Shown here piece after piece: positions 1 through 9,494 of a stretch of DNA of 54,835 nt. The position numbers were made by a program, and so were the translations under genes. The notes below the pieces were generated by a model. It saw nothing but the letters and a program-made list of their open reading frames with translations. It was not told the DNA's origin and did no database searches. Position 1 is the first letter of the stretch. Each line of letters begins with the position of its first letter. This DNA is from Anaerolineae bacterium. Its GTDB lineage: Bacteria; Chloroflexota; Anaerolineae; Aggregatilineales; UBA2796. The stretch covers positions 1 through 54,835 of the forward strand of contig JAHBVK010000044.1 of the NCBI GenBank assembly GCA_019637555.1, in the 5' to 3' direction.

Positions 1-2412
1 GTATAGGCGGGTCTTATACAGCGCCGTTGCTGCCAGACTGGCGATGTCCCAGAAGATACGCATCTGATCGCTGGAATAGGAGATCGCCGCATCGGTGGTA
101 GCCACTGCCATACAGCCGAGGTTCAAACCCTCGCCAGCGTTCAGCGGCACGCCCATCCACGCTCTCAACGCGGCATTATCGATACGCAAACGGGGATCAC
201 GGCGCTGCGTTTCAGCGAGGAAATTATCCGTTTTGAAGGGCTGCTGTGTGCGTACCACTTCGCTGAACAGATCGCGTTCCAGCGCCCAGTGAACTCCTTC
301 CATTGCGTCCAGTCGTTCGCCAGCTTCTTGATAAAAGGCGAAGTACAGTTCATCCTTCTGAATATCACGAAATGCAATGTAGAAATTATCCGTCGGGATG
401 ACTTTGTTGACCTGTGTATAGACGAATTCCAGCAGCGTGTCGAAGTCCATCACGATATTGAGGGCAGCGCTCGCCTGTGATAGTACTTTCAACTCGCGTT
501 CGTTGCGCTGCGCTTCCAGAATGATCTGAGCACGCTCGTATGCTGCTGCTGCCTGCGTCGCCAGACTCTCTAGATAGCGCGTCTCCTCAAAACTGTAATC
601 CTGCTTACTCTGCCGCGCACCCAAAGCGATGAATCCATTCAAGCGTCGTGCGCTGCGTAGCCGCAAAATGATCGGTGTGTTCAGGATCGCTAAACGCGCG
701 CGTTCTGCTGCTACTTTGATCGGCGGTGTTTCGCCAATATCGAGGCGCAGCACGCTGGTATCGCCGTTGAACAGCATCACCATGTCGCTTTCAGGGCGGA
801 AGCGTACATTGGTAGATGGCTTATTGGTTCGAGGATCGGGCAATGCTTCGTAATCGTTAGAAGGATAGTTACGCAGGAAAATATGAATATACTGTGGTGC
901 GAGTGATTCATCGATCTCGCGGTAAACAGTTCGAGTCACTTCATCTACGTCGATAGTGGAGGTCAGCGCACGTGAGAAAACCTCTAACCGCTGATCGTAT
1001 TGACGACGCTGGCGGAAAAAAGCGGTATCAATAGCGCGTTCTAAGCGCACTCGAACGGGCGTGAACAGCGCGGCGATCACAAACAAGGTGATGGCGATCA
1101 CCACTGGGTTGTCTGTGCGGATGATGCCCGCTGTAATAATGTAGAGTGCACTCGTGACCAGTAAGAAGCCGATTACTAGCGCTGCGCCAAGGATGGTATA
1201 GATCAACCCTTCACTGATGATCCGATCACTGGAGATCGGATTGGAAGTCTGTGCATATACCAGCGTGATCGGCACCGCTAACATTAAGGGTAGTAGCAGC
1301 ACCGTCGAGAAGCTTGCTCCCGCCCAACCGAGCAAGCGTTCTGCCGCACTCAGTACGAACCACAACGCCGCCGGCGCAACCACCAACGCCAGCCCGATCA
1401 ATAGCAGGGCTGCTTTTTCCCGTAGGATCGGCGACACAGTACGGCGATAGCGCACCAACATGAAGACCGCCATCAAAAGTGCACCCACAAAGGCAGCGAC
1501 TGCGCCAGCGCTTTGCACGCCGTCATACCACAGGACGCGCCCATTGATCGCGTATATTGCCAATCCGGCGCTGAACAAAACCACCGGGATCATCAGTAGC
1601 GTCAATCGCAGCCATGGACGTCGTTGGATGCTCAACAACGGGTAAGGGAACTCAAGTCCGATCTCGATCAACAAGCCGCCGATCACGCACGCCGCCAGCA
1701 GCCAGAAAATATCAAGCTGGAAAGTGGTCAGCGCATCAAACCGTCCGACCAGTGCAATCGCGCCCATTGCGCATAGGGCAACGGTTAGCTGACCAATCAT
1801 TAAGCGTCGCCGCGTCAGCCACATAAAAATGCCAATACCTACACAGATTGCTGCCACGGCAAACCCGACACCAAACTGTGCCAGAAAATCTGATAGGGGC
1901 ATCTCGGTGAGGCGATAGGTGTAGCTGCAGGTCGCGCCTTCGGCAGTGTAATTCATGCAGCCTTGTATTGGCGTGCGAAAAACTCCTGCGCGGTATACCG
2001 TAACCGTGATCTCTTGTGCATGGCGACGTTCCGCTAAGGTCTGATTCAGCAGTTCGCCTCGATTGGCAACACCCTCGAATGAGACTTCCATTTTGCCAGC
2101 CGGATCGTCGTAACTCAGTGAGACGATCTGATCGTCAACTTTCAGATCATTTCGGAAGCCTGCCCACGCCTCGCTGGAAAACGAATTAACGGGATTGATC
2201 ACTCCGGCGTGGTTGATAAGTACGCCAAGAAATGGCTGGTTATACCATCTGATCGCTAACACAGCGCTGAAAATCAGGATGACCGTAGCCAGAAGCAGTG
2301 CAGCGGTAGCAATAATCAGCCCGATCTGTGTGAGCAGCGCCGAGGACACTCGTCCGCGCTGCATCTTCAACAAATCCGCCGTGTCAACGATGGAACGTGC
2401 TTCAGTCGCCAT
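1..2412 (-). CDS. PDZ-like / multi-TM / tandem GAF sensor protein, C-terminus cut by window edge
   Basis: An open frame starts with ATG at 2412 and stays open for 804 codons to the left edge, so the output domain is missing. A membrane helix lies at about residues 23-47. An extracytoplasmic region at about 50-125 has PDZ-like features (FLGVLI, LKVDDQIVSL, EITVTVYR). A block of hydrophobic helices runs from about 172 to 460. An arginine-rich linker (FFRQRRQYDQRLE) starts near 465, as in 7TM-type histidine kinases. Two GAF-like domains follow, about 475-615 and 645-804; the second shows MGVPLNAGEGL and LGCMAVAT. Known proteins of this build end in a histidine kinase, SpoIIE phosphatase or GGDEF domain; which one applies here cannot be seen. 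It is divergent from osmC. Membrane sensor is well supported; ligand and output are unknown. Confidence 0.8.
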   Translation of the reverse strand, partial: MATEARSIVDTADLLKMQRGRVSSALLTQIGLIIATAALLLATVILIFSAVLAIRWYNQPFLGVLINHAGVINPVNSFSSEAWAGFRNDLKVDDQIVSLSYDDPAGKMEVSFEGVANRGELLNQTLAERRHAQEITVTVYRAGVFRTPIQGCMNYTAEGATCSYTYRLTEMPLSDFLAQFGVGFAVAAICVGIGIFMWLTRRRLMIGQLTVALCAMGAIALVGRFDALTTFQLDIFWLLAACVIGGLLIEIGLEFPYPLLSIQRRPWLRLTLLMIPVVLFSAGLAIYAINGRVLWYDGVQSAGAVAAFVGALLMAVFMLVRYRRTVSPILREKAALLLIGLALVVAPAALWFVLSAAERLLGWAGASFSTVLLLPLMLAVPITLVYAQTSNPISSDRIISEGLIYTILGAALVIGFLLVTSALYIITAGIIRTDNPVVIAITLFVIAALFTPVRVRLERAIDTAFFRQRRQYDQRLEVFSRALTSTIDVDEVTRTVYREIDESLAPQYIHIFLRNYPSNDYEALPDPRTNKPSTNVRFRPESDMVMLFNGDTSVLRLDIGETPPIKVAAERARLAILNTPIILRLRSARRLNGFIALGARQSKQDYSFEETRYLESLATQAAAAYERAQIILEAQRNERELKVLSQASAALNIVMDFDTLLEFVYTQVNKVIPTDNFYIAFRDIQKDELYFAFYQEAGERLDAMEGVHWALERDLFSEVVRTQQPFKTDNFLAETQRRDPRLRIDNAALRAWMGVPLNAGEGLNLGCMAVATTDAAISYSSDQMRIFWDIASLAATALYKTRLY

Positions 2413-2564
2413 AGAGAGGAAAACTCCGCACCCTTGCCTGCTCTCGTGGGGTTGAGATTAAAAGGGATTGTATCATATTCGAATTTCCTCTGATAGCAAG
2501 CAGACGGCAATTGTGATACGCTTGCAACGGTAATAACTCGCTGAATTACAGGAGAATTCTGAAC

Positions 2565-3002
2565 ATGGCGGATATTGTTCGTGGTGCAAATGCAGTCTGG
2601 AATGGTGATCTCAAGTCAGGTAACGGTCAGGTCAGTACGGAAAGCAAAACCCTGAACGATGCTCCTTACACTTTCGTCAGCCGTTTTGAGACAGGACCCG
2701 GAACGAACCCCGAAGAACTGGTTGGTGCAGCTCACGCTGCTTGCTACAGTATGGCATTCGCCAATACCCTCAGCAGCAAAGGTTACACTGTGCATTACGT
2801 CAAAACACAAGCGGCGGTGACGATCTCTGCCCCGCGTCCCGGCGGCAGACGTCTGACGCAGATTTTGCTGACTATTCGAGGCAAGGTTGACGGCATCGAC
2901 AATGCCACGTTCGTCGATGTGGCGAAAGAAGCACACGCAGGCTGCCCCATTTCCAATGCCTTAAGTGCTGTCCCTATCGAGCTTGATGCTGCGCTCGAAT
3001 AA
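2565..3002 (+). CDS. osmC: OsmC family peroxiredoxin
   Basis: A 145-residue protein that reads along its whole length like OsmC, the thiol peroxidase that reduces organic hydroperoxides in the cytoplasm. The two catalytic cysteines are present: Cys60 in GAAHAACYSM and Cys127 in AHAGCPISNAL. The family Arg (Arg40) and Glu (NPEE, about 50) that shape the active site are also there. The N-terminal GxVSTES segment places it in the OsmC branch rather than Ohr. An AGGAG site at 2550-2554 sits ten bases before the ATG. It is monocistronic and divergent from the sensor gene at 2412; no clear operator was seen. Peroxide detoxification is family knowledge; the reductant here is unknown. Confidence 0.93.
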   Translation: MADIVRGANAVWNGDLKSGNGQVSTESKTLNDAPYTFVSRFETGPGTNPEELVGAAHAACYSMAFANTLSSKGYTVHYVKTQAAVTISAPRPGGRRLTQILLTIRGKVDGIDNATFVDVAKEAHAGCPISNALSAVPIELDAALE

Positions 3003-3111
3003 TACTAATCCTTAGATCGATTCCTGAGCTTTTCCTGAGGCTTGTCCACACATGGCGATTATCTGCCTAACAGTGAACAAGCCTTTTTCGTGAGACATGA
3101 GGTAGAGGGTT

Positions 3112-3870
3112 ATGAATTTCGAGGGTAAGGTTGTTCTGGTCACTGGCGCTTCACGTGGCATTGGTCGCGCCATTGCTCTTGAGTTTGCCATGCGCGGTGC
3201 AAGGATCGCCATCAACTATCATTCGAATCAAGTGGCAGCGGAAGAAACACGCGGTGCACTTCCGGGTACAGGGCATCTCTTAGTACAAGCCGATATTGCC
3301 GATCCACAGGCGGTGCAAGCGATGGTGCAGCGCACGGTGGATCAAATGGGTGGCTTACAGATTCTGATCAATAATGCTGCCATCTATCAGGAACATAAGA
3401 TCGCTGAAGTCGATTACGCCACGTGGCAGCATAGTTGGCGGCAAACCCTCAACGCCAACCTGATCGGTGTCGCCAACACCTGTTACTGCGCTGCCCAGCA
3501 CATGATCAAATTCGGCGGCGGGCGGATTGTCAATGTATCCTCACGCGGAGCATTTCGTGGTGAACCTGATGCACCTGCTTACGGCGCGAGCAAAGCGGGA
3601 TTAAACGCCCTCAGTCAGTCACTTGCCAAAGCCTTAGCGCCCCATAACATCTTTGTTGGCGTTGTCGCGCCCGGTTGGGTGGAAACCGAGATGGCAACTG
3701 ACGCTCTAAACGGACCTAACGGCGACTTTATCCGCAACGAAAGCCCGCTGCGTCGTGTCGCTAAACCTGAAGAAATCGCCTATCTGGTCGCTTTTCTGGC
3801 GTCGGAAGGGGCGGAGTTTGCAACGGGCGCTATCCTCGACATCAATGGTGCATCGTATCTGCGTACCTAG
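3112..3870 (+). CDS. SDR family oxidoreductase (FabG-like)
   Basis: A 252-residue classical short-chain dehydrogenase/reductase. It has the cofactor motif TGASRGIG (11-18), NNAA at 87-90, the catalytic Ser144 in NVSS, and Tyr157-x3-Lys161 in YGASK. The PGWVET segment after the active site and the C-terminal TGAILDINGA are typical of 3-oxoacyl-ACP reductase-like and glucose dehydrogenase-like members. No acidic residue follows the first glycine motif, and Arg15 fits NADPH preference; this is an inference. A purine-rich GAGGTAGAGGG stretch precedes the ATG. It stands alone: osmC lies 109 bases upstream and murJ converges on it with six bases between stop codons. No other fatty-acid genes are nearby, so its substrate is open. 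Confidence 0.88.
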   Translation: MNFEGKVVLVTGASRGIGRAIALEFAMRGARIAINYHSNQVAAEETRGALPGTGHLLVQADIADPQAVQAMVQRTVDQMGGLQILINNAAIYQEHKIAEVDYATWQHSWRQTLNANLIGVANTCYCAAQHMIKFGGGRIVNVSSRGAFRGEPDAPAYGASKAGLNALSQSLAKALAPHNIFVGVVAPGWVETEMATDALNGPNGDFIRNESPLRRVAKPEEIAYLVAFLASEGAEFATGAILDINGASYLRT

Positions 3871-3876
3871 GACGAA

Positions 3877-5589
3877 TCACGTCTTGATGCGCCGTCGCAA
3901 TGATCGAATGAACAAGGTCAGCTCATTCAACTTGAGCAGCGATGCCAGCAGCAAATACGTGATGCCACCGAGGATTGCAGGCAGCCCTACCAGCAGCAGC
4001 CGCTGACGGATATCCTGCACGGGAAATAGTTCAACCACACTGCGCAGCAGCACATAAGTGACCAGCGCCATCACGGTCGTTGCTGAGAGCACTTTCAGTA
4101 CCGTGATCAGCAGTCGCTGATTGCCCATTCCCCCTAAGCGACGCCGCAGCAGTACGAAAGACACTATCATATGAATCAGGTGTTTGAGTGAATCCGCTAT
4201 CATCAAACTGAAAAAGCCTATGTAAGGATTGAGCACTAACGCAATCACGATATAACAGCCGAGGCTGAACACACCGATCAAGGCGGGCGTCAGTGAGTCC
4301 TTCTTAGCGTAGAAGGCAAATATCAGCAGTAGATCGACAGCGGCAAAGGGGATTCCCAGCAGATAGAGGCGCAGCACTTGTGCAGTAACCGCAGTATTCT
4401 CGGCGGTGAATGCACCCCGTTCGAACATCAAGCCGATCAATGGACCGCCGAGCACGAAGATACCCACCGTTGCGGGGATGATTAAGGTCAGTGCCAGCCG
4501 AATTCCTTGACCGAGTGTGTTCTTGAAGTCGTCGGTTAGTTCCTCCCGCAGCGCTTGGCGAGATAGCGTCGGCAAAATAGCCAGCGAGATCGCCGTTCCT
4601 ACCAAGCCCATAGGAAACTCGCGCAGTTGCGTTGCCCAATTCATATAGGAGATGTTGCCATCGCCACCCTGCGATGCTAGGTTATAACTGAATGGGCGAT
4701 TAATCAGCACATCAATAGCCAGCGAGAACAACACGGGCAGATAGAGCAACCCGATCCTCCGGATGGCTGGATGACGCAATCCTTCCCGCAAGCCTCGAAT
4801 CGTTGGTCTGATTTGACCATCACGCAATCCACCGAGTTGCAAGATAAGTTGCGCTAACGCTCCCAGCCCCCAGCCCAACGCCGCCCCAACTATCCCGATT
4901 TGTGGTACCAAGACCACAATACTAATTGCTAGCACGCCATTAAACAGCGCCGCGGCAAATGCCGGAAACGCGAATCGGCGCAGCGCGAATAAGGTGCCGG
5001 AGAGGATGGCGAATAATGTCAGGAAAATGAGCGCTGGTGCTGTGATACGCAGCAAGTGGATCGACAGATCATATGCTTCAGGCGTAAACGAAGGCGCACA
5101 GAAATTGAAACTGCACTGCTTAAAGTTAAGCACCGTGTCCATTAACTCGATGGCAGCTGGTGTGCGCGGAGCACCGCGATACAACAGGATCACGGGGGCA
5201 GCAAAGAACATCAAGATCAGTGTCAATACGCCAGTTGCCAGCAGCAGGAAGCCAAGCAGCGTATTAACGATTTTCCATAATTCACGTCGATCTTTAGCAG
5301 CATATTCGCTAAGCGTTGGCACCAACGCTGAATTGAGGTGTCCACTGATCGCCAGATCATAGAGGTCTTGCGGCACGGTCAGCGCGATTTGTAGTGCGTC
5401 CACTTGTCGGCTGGGACCGAAGAAATTGGACAGCAATATCTCCCGCACGAAGCCCAGTACGCGGCTGGCGATGTTGCCCAGCGCGAGTATTGTAGTCGCT
5501 CGCGCAAGATTAGAGGCGGCAGCATCGTCATTCGACTCAGCGGGATATTCCGGTAACAGTTCCGTGCGCGGATCGATGTCGATTGACAC
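3877..5589 (-). CDS. murJ: Lipid II flippase MurJ
   Basis: A 570-residue polytopic MviN/MurJ protein of the MOP superfamily, which flips lipid II across the membrane for peptidoglycan synthesis. The opening stretch after a 28-residue acidic tail (ATTILALGNIASRVLGFVRE) is characteristic, followed by the DALQIALTVPQDLYDL and HLNSALVPTLSEY segments and about 14 hydrophobic helices. Residues about 140-165 hold a small insertion with two cysteines not usual in the family. The start is GTG at 5589, which shares its G with the TAG stop of the upstream nucleotidyltransferase (TAGTG), so the two are translationally coupled. The C-terminus converges on the SDR gene. Confidence 0.93.
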   Translation of the reverse strand: MSIDIDPRTELLPEYPAESNDDAAASNLARATTILALGNIASRVLGFVREILLSNFFGPSRQVDALQIALTVPQDLYDLAISGHLNSALVPTLSEYAAKDRRELWKIVNTLLGFLLLATGVLTLILMFFAAPVILLYRGAPRTPAAIELMDTVLNFKQCSFNFCAPSFTPEAYDLSIHLLRITAPALIFLTLFAILSGTLFALRRFAFPAFAAALFNGVLAISIVVLVPQIGIVGAALGWGLGALAQLILQLGGLRDGQIRPTIRGLREGLRHPAIRRIGLLYLPVLFSLAIDVLINRPFSYNLASQGGDGNISYMNWATQLREFPMGLVGTAISLAILPTLSRQALREELTDDFKNTLGQGIRLALTLIIPATVGIFVLGGPLIGLMFERGAFTAENTAVTAQVLRLYLLGIPFAAVDLLLIFAFYAKKDSLTPALIGVFSLGCYIVIALVLNPYIGFFSLMIADSLKHLIHMIVSFVLLRRRLGGMGNQRLLITVLKVLSATTVMALVTYVLLRSVVELFPVQDIRQRLLLVGLPAILGGITYLLLASLLKLNELTLFIRSLRRRIKT

Positions 5590-6080
5590 TAGTTCTCCGA
5601 CTCCGATTTCGGTAAGGCACGGATACGGGCGATCAACGCACTGGTGCTGTGCCCTGCTAATAGATCGATCAGCACAACATGCCCGCCGTAACGCTCCACA
5701 GCCGGACGTTCAGGCAGCACCTTTGTGGTGTAATCCCCACCCTTCACATAGACCTCTGGGCGCAATGCTTCGATCAATGACTCGGCGGTGTTACCGTCAA
5801 AGATGATCGCGGCGTCCACACACCATAATCCTGCTACAAGGCGTGCGCGGTCGTGGGCAGGTACGATGGGACGTCCGCTTCCTTTCAACACCGCGGTAGC
5901 AGGATCACCATTCACGCCAACGAAAAGCGCATCACCGAGACTTCGTGCTTGTTCCAGATAGTCGAGATGACCGACATGCAGCAAGTCGAAATGCCCATTG
6001 GTGAAAACCAGTGTCTGACCGCGTGTGCGGAGAGAATGACGACGTTCGATAGCTTCGCTGACAGTGAGTAGGTTACGCAT
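5589..6080 (-). CDS. rfaE2: D-glycero-beta-D-manno-heptose 1-phosphate adenylyltransferase-like protein (RfaE2 type)
   Basis: A 163-residue nucleotidyltransferase of the cytidylyltransferase-like superfamily. It has FTNGHFDLLHVGHLDYL with the nucleotide-binding HxGH (His35-His38), and matches the RfaE2/HldE C-terminal domain over the FVGVNGD, LKGSGRPI, KGGDYT and GHSTSALI segments. The usual Cys of the GCFD motif is His here (GHFD, 29-32). The family activates heptose 1-phosphate for lipopolysaccharide or S-layer glycans; in a presumably outer-membrane-free host a surface-glycan role is more likely, but that is inference. Neither the heptose kinase nor the epimerase is in this window. It is coupled to murJ by a one-base stop/start overlap. 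Confidence 0.85.
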   Translation of the reverse strand: MRNLLTVSEAIERRHSLRTRGQTLVFTNGHFDLLHVGHLDYLEQARSLGDALFVGVNGDPATAVLKGSGRPIVPAHDRARLVAGLWCVDAAIIFDGNTAESLIEALRPEVYVKGGDYTTKVLPERPAVERYGGHVVLIDLLAGHSTSALIARIRALPKSESEN

Positions 6081-6296
6081 TCAACCCGATTTGATTTGGT
6101 AGTTGTGTAGACAATATTGTGTAGAACGGCTGGATTGTAGCTAACGCCGCTATGACGCGCCAATGACGCCCTGCCGATGTGGGTATTACGCCCTGCCTAC
6201 GCTTCACATCTCGTCTTTCGCGCTAACAGCAGTTAAACTAATGAGCGTTTAGTCAATCGATCAACGCAATCGTTGGTCACAGGTAACAGGTGGAAA
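6081..6296. promoter_or_regulatory. Divergent intergenic region with a TTGTGTAGA direct repeat
   Basis: This spacer separates the rfaE2-murJ pair (minus) from the M3 peptidase (plus). It holds two copies of TTGTGTAGA at 6103-6111 and 6117-6125, with the palindrome ACAATATTGT (6111-6120) between them. Such a layout could be a shared operator, but no convincing -10/-35 pair was found on either strand. The 3' end contains AGGTAACAGGTGG just before the ATG at 6297. Confidence 0.3.
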
Positions 6297-8027
6297 ATGG
6301 CAACACTTGCGCCCCTTCCAGACACGACGAAAGAATTCATCAATTGGTCGTGGGAACAGATCGCTCCCTATTTCGCTGAACTGGCGGCACGTCCGCTGAC
6401 TGCCACGACTGTCAATCAGTGGCTCAAAGACTGGTCTAATCTCTCTGAGCTGATGCAGGAATGCAGTAATCGGCTAGAAGTCGCTGTATCTCAAGACACT
6501 GCCGACAAAGAGGTAGAGACGCGCTTCTTCAACTTTCTAGATAACATCCAACCGAAATGGACTACCGCCGAACAGCAGCTCAAAGAAAAATTACTGGCAA
6601 GTGGCTTAGAACCGCAGGGCTTTGAAATCCCACTGCGCAACATGCGATCAGAGGCGGCGCTGTTCCGCGAAGTAAATCTTCCGCTGCTGGTAGAACTGAC
6701 TAAACTTGGCACCGAGTACGATGGCATCAAAGGTGCACAAACCGTCAACTGGGATGGCAAAGAGATCACCGTAATGCAGCTCCGTCCTTACAGTTCCAAC
6801 CCGGATCGTAATCTGCGCGAAAAAGCATGGCGGGCAGCAGTCGATCGTAATGTCGCGGATCGACAGGCTATCAATGCGCTGTGGCAAAAGGTACTGCCGA
6901 TCCGCTGGCAAGTTGCTAAGAATGCCGGACTCAAGGATTTTCGTGAATACATCTGGCGTTCCTATCTGCGATTCGACTACACGCCTGAGGACTGCCTGCG
7001 CTTCCATGATGCCATTGAGCAAACTGTTGTTCCGGCAGTCAAACGGCTTGCCGAGCGCAAGCGAGCCGCTCTCAATATCGAGAGCATTCGTCCGTGGGAT
7101 ATGAACTCATCGGATATGAGCTTCGGTGCCAATGTCGATCCCAAGGCTCGTCCGCCGCTTAAACCGTATCAAACAGCTACCGAATTGGAACAGAAAGCTG
7201 CCGCTATCTTCTCGCAGGTCGATCCGGAGCTAGGCGAAGAATTCGAGATGATGCGCCGCTCCAATCTGCTCGATCTAGATAATCGCAAAGGCAAAGCCCC
7301 CGGTGGCTATTGCACTAGCTTTCCTAGAGAACGTCGCCCTTTCATCTTCATGAACGCGGTTGGTATTCACGACGACGTACAGACGCTGCTGCATGAAGGC
7401 GGTCATGCGTTTCACGTCTTTGAAACAGCACACTTACCATATGTCCAGCAAACGAACTATACCATGGAGATCGCCGAGGTTGCCTCGATGGCGATGGAAC
7501 TGCTAGCACAGCCCTACCTTGCCAGTGACGGGGGTTATTACTCCAAAGAGGACGCCGCCCGCGCCACCGCCGAACATCTCGAAGGCATGTTGCTGTTCTG
7601 GCCCTACATGGCAGTCGTAGATGCCTTCCAGCATTGGGCGCATACCAGCGGCGAACTGGCGCTCGATCCTGCTAATCTCGATGCCAAATGGGGCGAACTC
7701 TATGATCGCTTCATGAACTGGCAAGATTGGTCGGGCTTGGATGACGCCAAAGTGACCGGATGGCAGCGTAAACTGCACATCTTCCGTGTGCCCTTCTACT
7801 ACGTGGAATATGGCATCGCTCAGCTCGGCGCAGCACAGGTATGGCGTAATTCGCTTCGCGATCAGGCTGCGGCAACGGCAGCATATCGCAAGGCATTGGC
7901 ACTTGGTGGCACACGCCCCCTACCAGAACTGTACGCCGCCGCCGGGATTAAGCTGGCGTTTGATTCCGAAACGCTCGGTCAAGCCGTCGAACTGATCGAG
8001 GAAACATTACATAAACTGGACGCCTAA
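6297..8027 (+). CDS. M3 family oligoendopeptidase
   Basis: A 576-residue zinc metallopeptidase of the thimet/oligoendopeptidase F family, which degrades short peptides in the cytoplasm. The zinc site is HEGGH at 366-370 (LLHEGGHAFHVFE), and Glu394 in MEIAEVASM is at the right distance for the third ligand. Tyr-rich segments near the C-terminus (FRVPFYYVEYGIAQLG) match the family substrate-binding region. The ATG at 6297 was chosen over a TTG eight codons upstream because AGGTGG precedes it at normal distance. No signal peptide is seen. A hairpin at 8042-8065 follows the stop and separates it from the convergent peptide-transport operon; a link between peptide uptake and this peptidase is plausible but only inferred. 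Confidence 0.92.
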   Translation: MATLAPLPDTTKEFINWSWEQIAPYFAELAARPLTATTVNQWLKDWSNLSELMQECSNRLEVAVSQDTADKEVETRFFNFLDNIQPKWTTAEQQLKEKLLASGLEPQGFEIPLRNMRSEAALFREVNLPLLVELTKLGTEYDGIKGAQTVNWDGKEITVMQLRPYSSNPDRNLREKAWRAAVDRNVADRQAINALWQKVLPIRWQVAKNAGLKDFREYIWRSYLRFDYTPEDCLRFHDAIEQTVVPAVKRLAERKRAALNIESIRPWDMNSSDMSFGANVDPKARPPLKPYQTATELEQKAAAIFSQVDPELGEEFEMMRRSNLLDLDNRKGKAPGGYCTSFPRERRPFIFMNAVGIHDDVQTLLHEGGHAFHVFETAHLPYVQQTNYTMEIAEVASMAMELLAQPYLASDGGYYSKEDAARATAEHLEGMLLFWPYMAVVDAFQHWAHTSGELALDPANLDAKWGELYDRFMNWQDWSGLDDAKVTGWQRKLHIFRVPFYYVEYGIAQLGAAQVWRNSLRDQAAATAAYRKALALGGTRPLPELYAAAGIKLAFDSETLGQAVELIEETLHKLDA

Positions 8028-8041
8028 CCCAAGCAAACAAA

Positions 8042-8065
8042 AACCCGAAGTTTAAACTTCGGGTT
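8042..8065. terminator. Bidirectional terminator hairpin between convergent genes
   Basis: A perfect 24-base palindrome, half-site AACCCGAAGTTT, lies 14 bases after the M3 peptidase stop. It is flanked by an A-rich stretch on the left, so it has a T-run for the minus-strand transcript; on the plus strand the T-run is poor. It serves both converging genes. Confidence 0.65.
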
Positions 8066-8089
8066 CCATGATCTAACACAGCTTAACTC

Positions 8090-8118
8090 AAGCCGAAGCT
8101 GGAAAACGGCTTCGGCTT
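8090..8118. terminator. Second hairpin between convergent genes
   Basis: AAGCCGAAGC (8090-8099) pairs with GCTTCGGCTT (8109-8118) around a nine-base loop. It is followed by GTTGTTT on the plus strand and lies just after the dppB stop on the minus strand. Together with the palindrome at 8042 it forms a double terminator. Confidence 0.55.
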
Positions 8119-8123
8119 GTTGT

Positions 8124-9416
8124 TTAATCGAAGCGGATTCGCGGATCGAGCCACGTATACGTAACATCCACCAGAATATTGCCGATGATCAGGAAGAACG
8201 AATACAAAATCGTCACCCCGATCAACATGTTGTAGTCACGATTGGTGATGCTGTCGATGAACGAGCTGCCTAGCCCCGGAATGCCGAAGATGCGCTCAAG
8301 GATCAAAGTACCGGTTAGCAAACCAGCCAACGCCGGACCCATTACCGTGACCACAGGAATCAAGCCATTCTTTAGCGCGTGGACGAAGATCACGGCACGT
8401 TCCCGCAAGCCCTTGGCGCGGGCAGTACGCACATAATCATCGCGCAGCACCTGCAATACACTGGCGCGCGTCAGGCGGCAGATACCCGCTGCCACACCGA
8501 GTGCCAACGTCGTCAACGGCAGAATCGCCCGACCCAGATAGTTCCAGTCTAATAGGTTGCCGCTCTTCCAATAAAGCGGACTCGGTTCAGGCAAGATTTT
8601 CCATTGTACGTTGAATAGGATGATCAACACAGGAGCCAATGCCAGCGTCGGGATCGAAGCGAAGAACACGATAAACAGATTGGTGAGCTGATCGATCCAC
8701 GAGTTGCGATAAAGGGCAGCGATAACGCCTAATGGGATGCCGATGGCAAAGCCAAGCAAGCCGCTCAGCAACCCCAATTGCGCTGAAACTGGCAACCGCT
8801 GTGAGATCAACTCGGAAACAGGGTCATAACGCGTGTTGCGTCCCATCGAGAGACCGAAGTCGAGACGCAGAACATTGTTGAAATACTGGAAGAACTGGCT
8901 GCGCGTCAGATCAGAATAGAGTACCGTACTCTTTTCCATGCAGCGGGTCGGCTTTGGTGTGTTATTGGTGCTCGGATCCGCGTACTCAATATTAGATTCG
9001 CGATACTCCTCAACCAAACGTACCAACGCCCAGCCATCATACGTATAAACTGGCTCGGAGGGAGTTGCTTCCTTCAGGGACATCCCCTGCCGCAGTAAAT
9101 CGCAGAGTGGCGTTGGCGCAGAAGCGTACAAATTACGCGTGATTATGCCGTTATCGGGTGCAACACCATCATTGGGCAGGTTCAATAGGAGCGGTTTATC
9201 CAATCCGAAGCGCGCTTCCATTGCCGCCTTGACCACAGGTGGTGTTGTTTTTGTGCCGTTGAAGTCAAATGGTCCAGCGGGCATGGCGCGCATCAGCATA
9301 AACGTCAAAAAGATCACGGTGAACAGTACCGGAATCGCGGAGAGTAACCGCCGGATCAGGAACTTGAGCATGCTGACGCCACCAAGAGCGCCGATGATCC
9401 TATTCAGAATATCCAT
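8124..9416 (-). CDS. dppB: Peptide ABC transporter permease, DppB/OppB type, with large extracytoplasmic insertion
   Basis: A 430-residue inner-membrane permease of the dipeptide/oligopeptide family; ordinary members have about 310-340 residues. The N-terminal helix (FLIRRLLSAIPVLFTVIFLT), the six-helix core and the EAA loop (YVRTARAKGLRERAVIF) are intact. The extra length lies at residues about 79-172, between RFGLDKPLLL and QFFQYFNNVLRLDFG, where the first periplasmic-side loop sits. It holds Cys105 and Cys159, which could form a disulfide. Last gene of the D-F-C-lipoprotein-B operon. GAGGTAGG precedes the ATG; Met16 is a possible alternative start. Peptide transport is the family assignment; the substrate is unknown. 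Confidence 0.87.
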   Translation of the reverse strand: MDILNRIIGALGGVSMLKFLIRRLLSAIPVLFTVIFLTFMLMRAMPAGPFDFNGTKTTPPVVKAAMEARFGLDKPLLLNLPNDGVAPDNGIITRNLYASAPTPLCDLLRQGMSLKEATPSEPVYTYDGWALVRLVEEYRESNIEYADPSTNNTPKPTRCMEKSTVLYSDLTRSQFFQYFNNVLRLDFGLSMGRNTRYDPVSELISQRLPVSAQLGLLSGLLGFAIGIPLGVIAALYRNSWIDQLTNLFIVFFASIPTLALAPVLIILFNVQWKILPEPSPLYWKSGNLLDWNYLGRAILPLTTLALGVAAGICRLTRASVLQVLRDDYVRTARAKGLRERAVIFVHALKNGLIPVVTVMGPALAGLLTGTLILERIFGIPGLGSSFIDSITNRDYNMLIGVTILYSFFLIIGNILVDVTYTWLDPRIRFD

Positions 9417-9494
9417 AACCTACCTCGACCTGCCTCTACCTCATCGTTAACTTTCTTTTTAAGTTACGCTGCCTACGTGTGCCGCACCATGAAA

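Noticed and set aside
5589..6080. Reading the RfaE2-type gene as proof of an LPS outer membrane
   Set aside because: No other heptose or lipid A gene is seen, and such enzymes also serve S-layer or capsule glycans.
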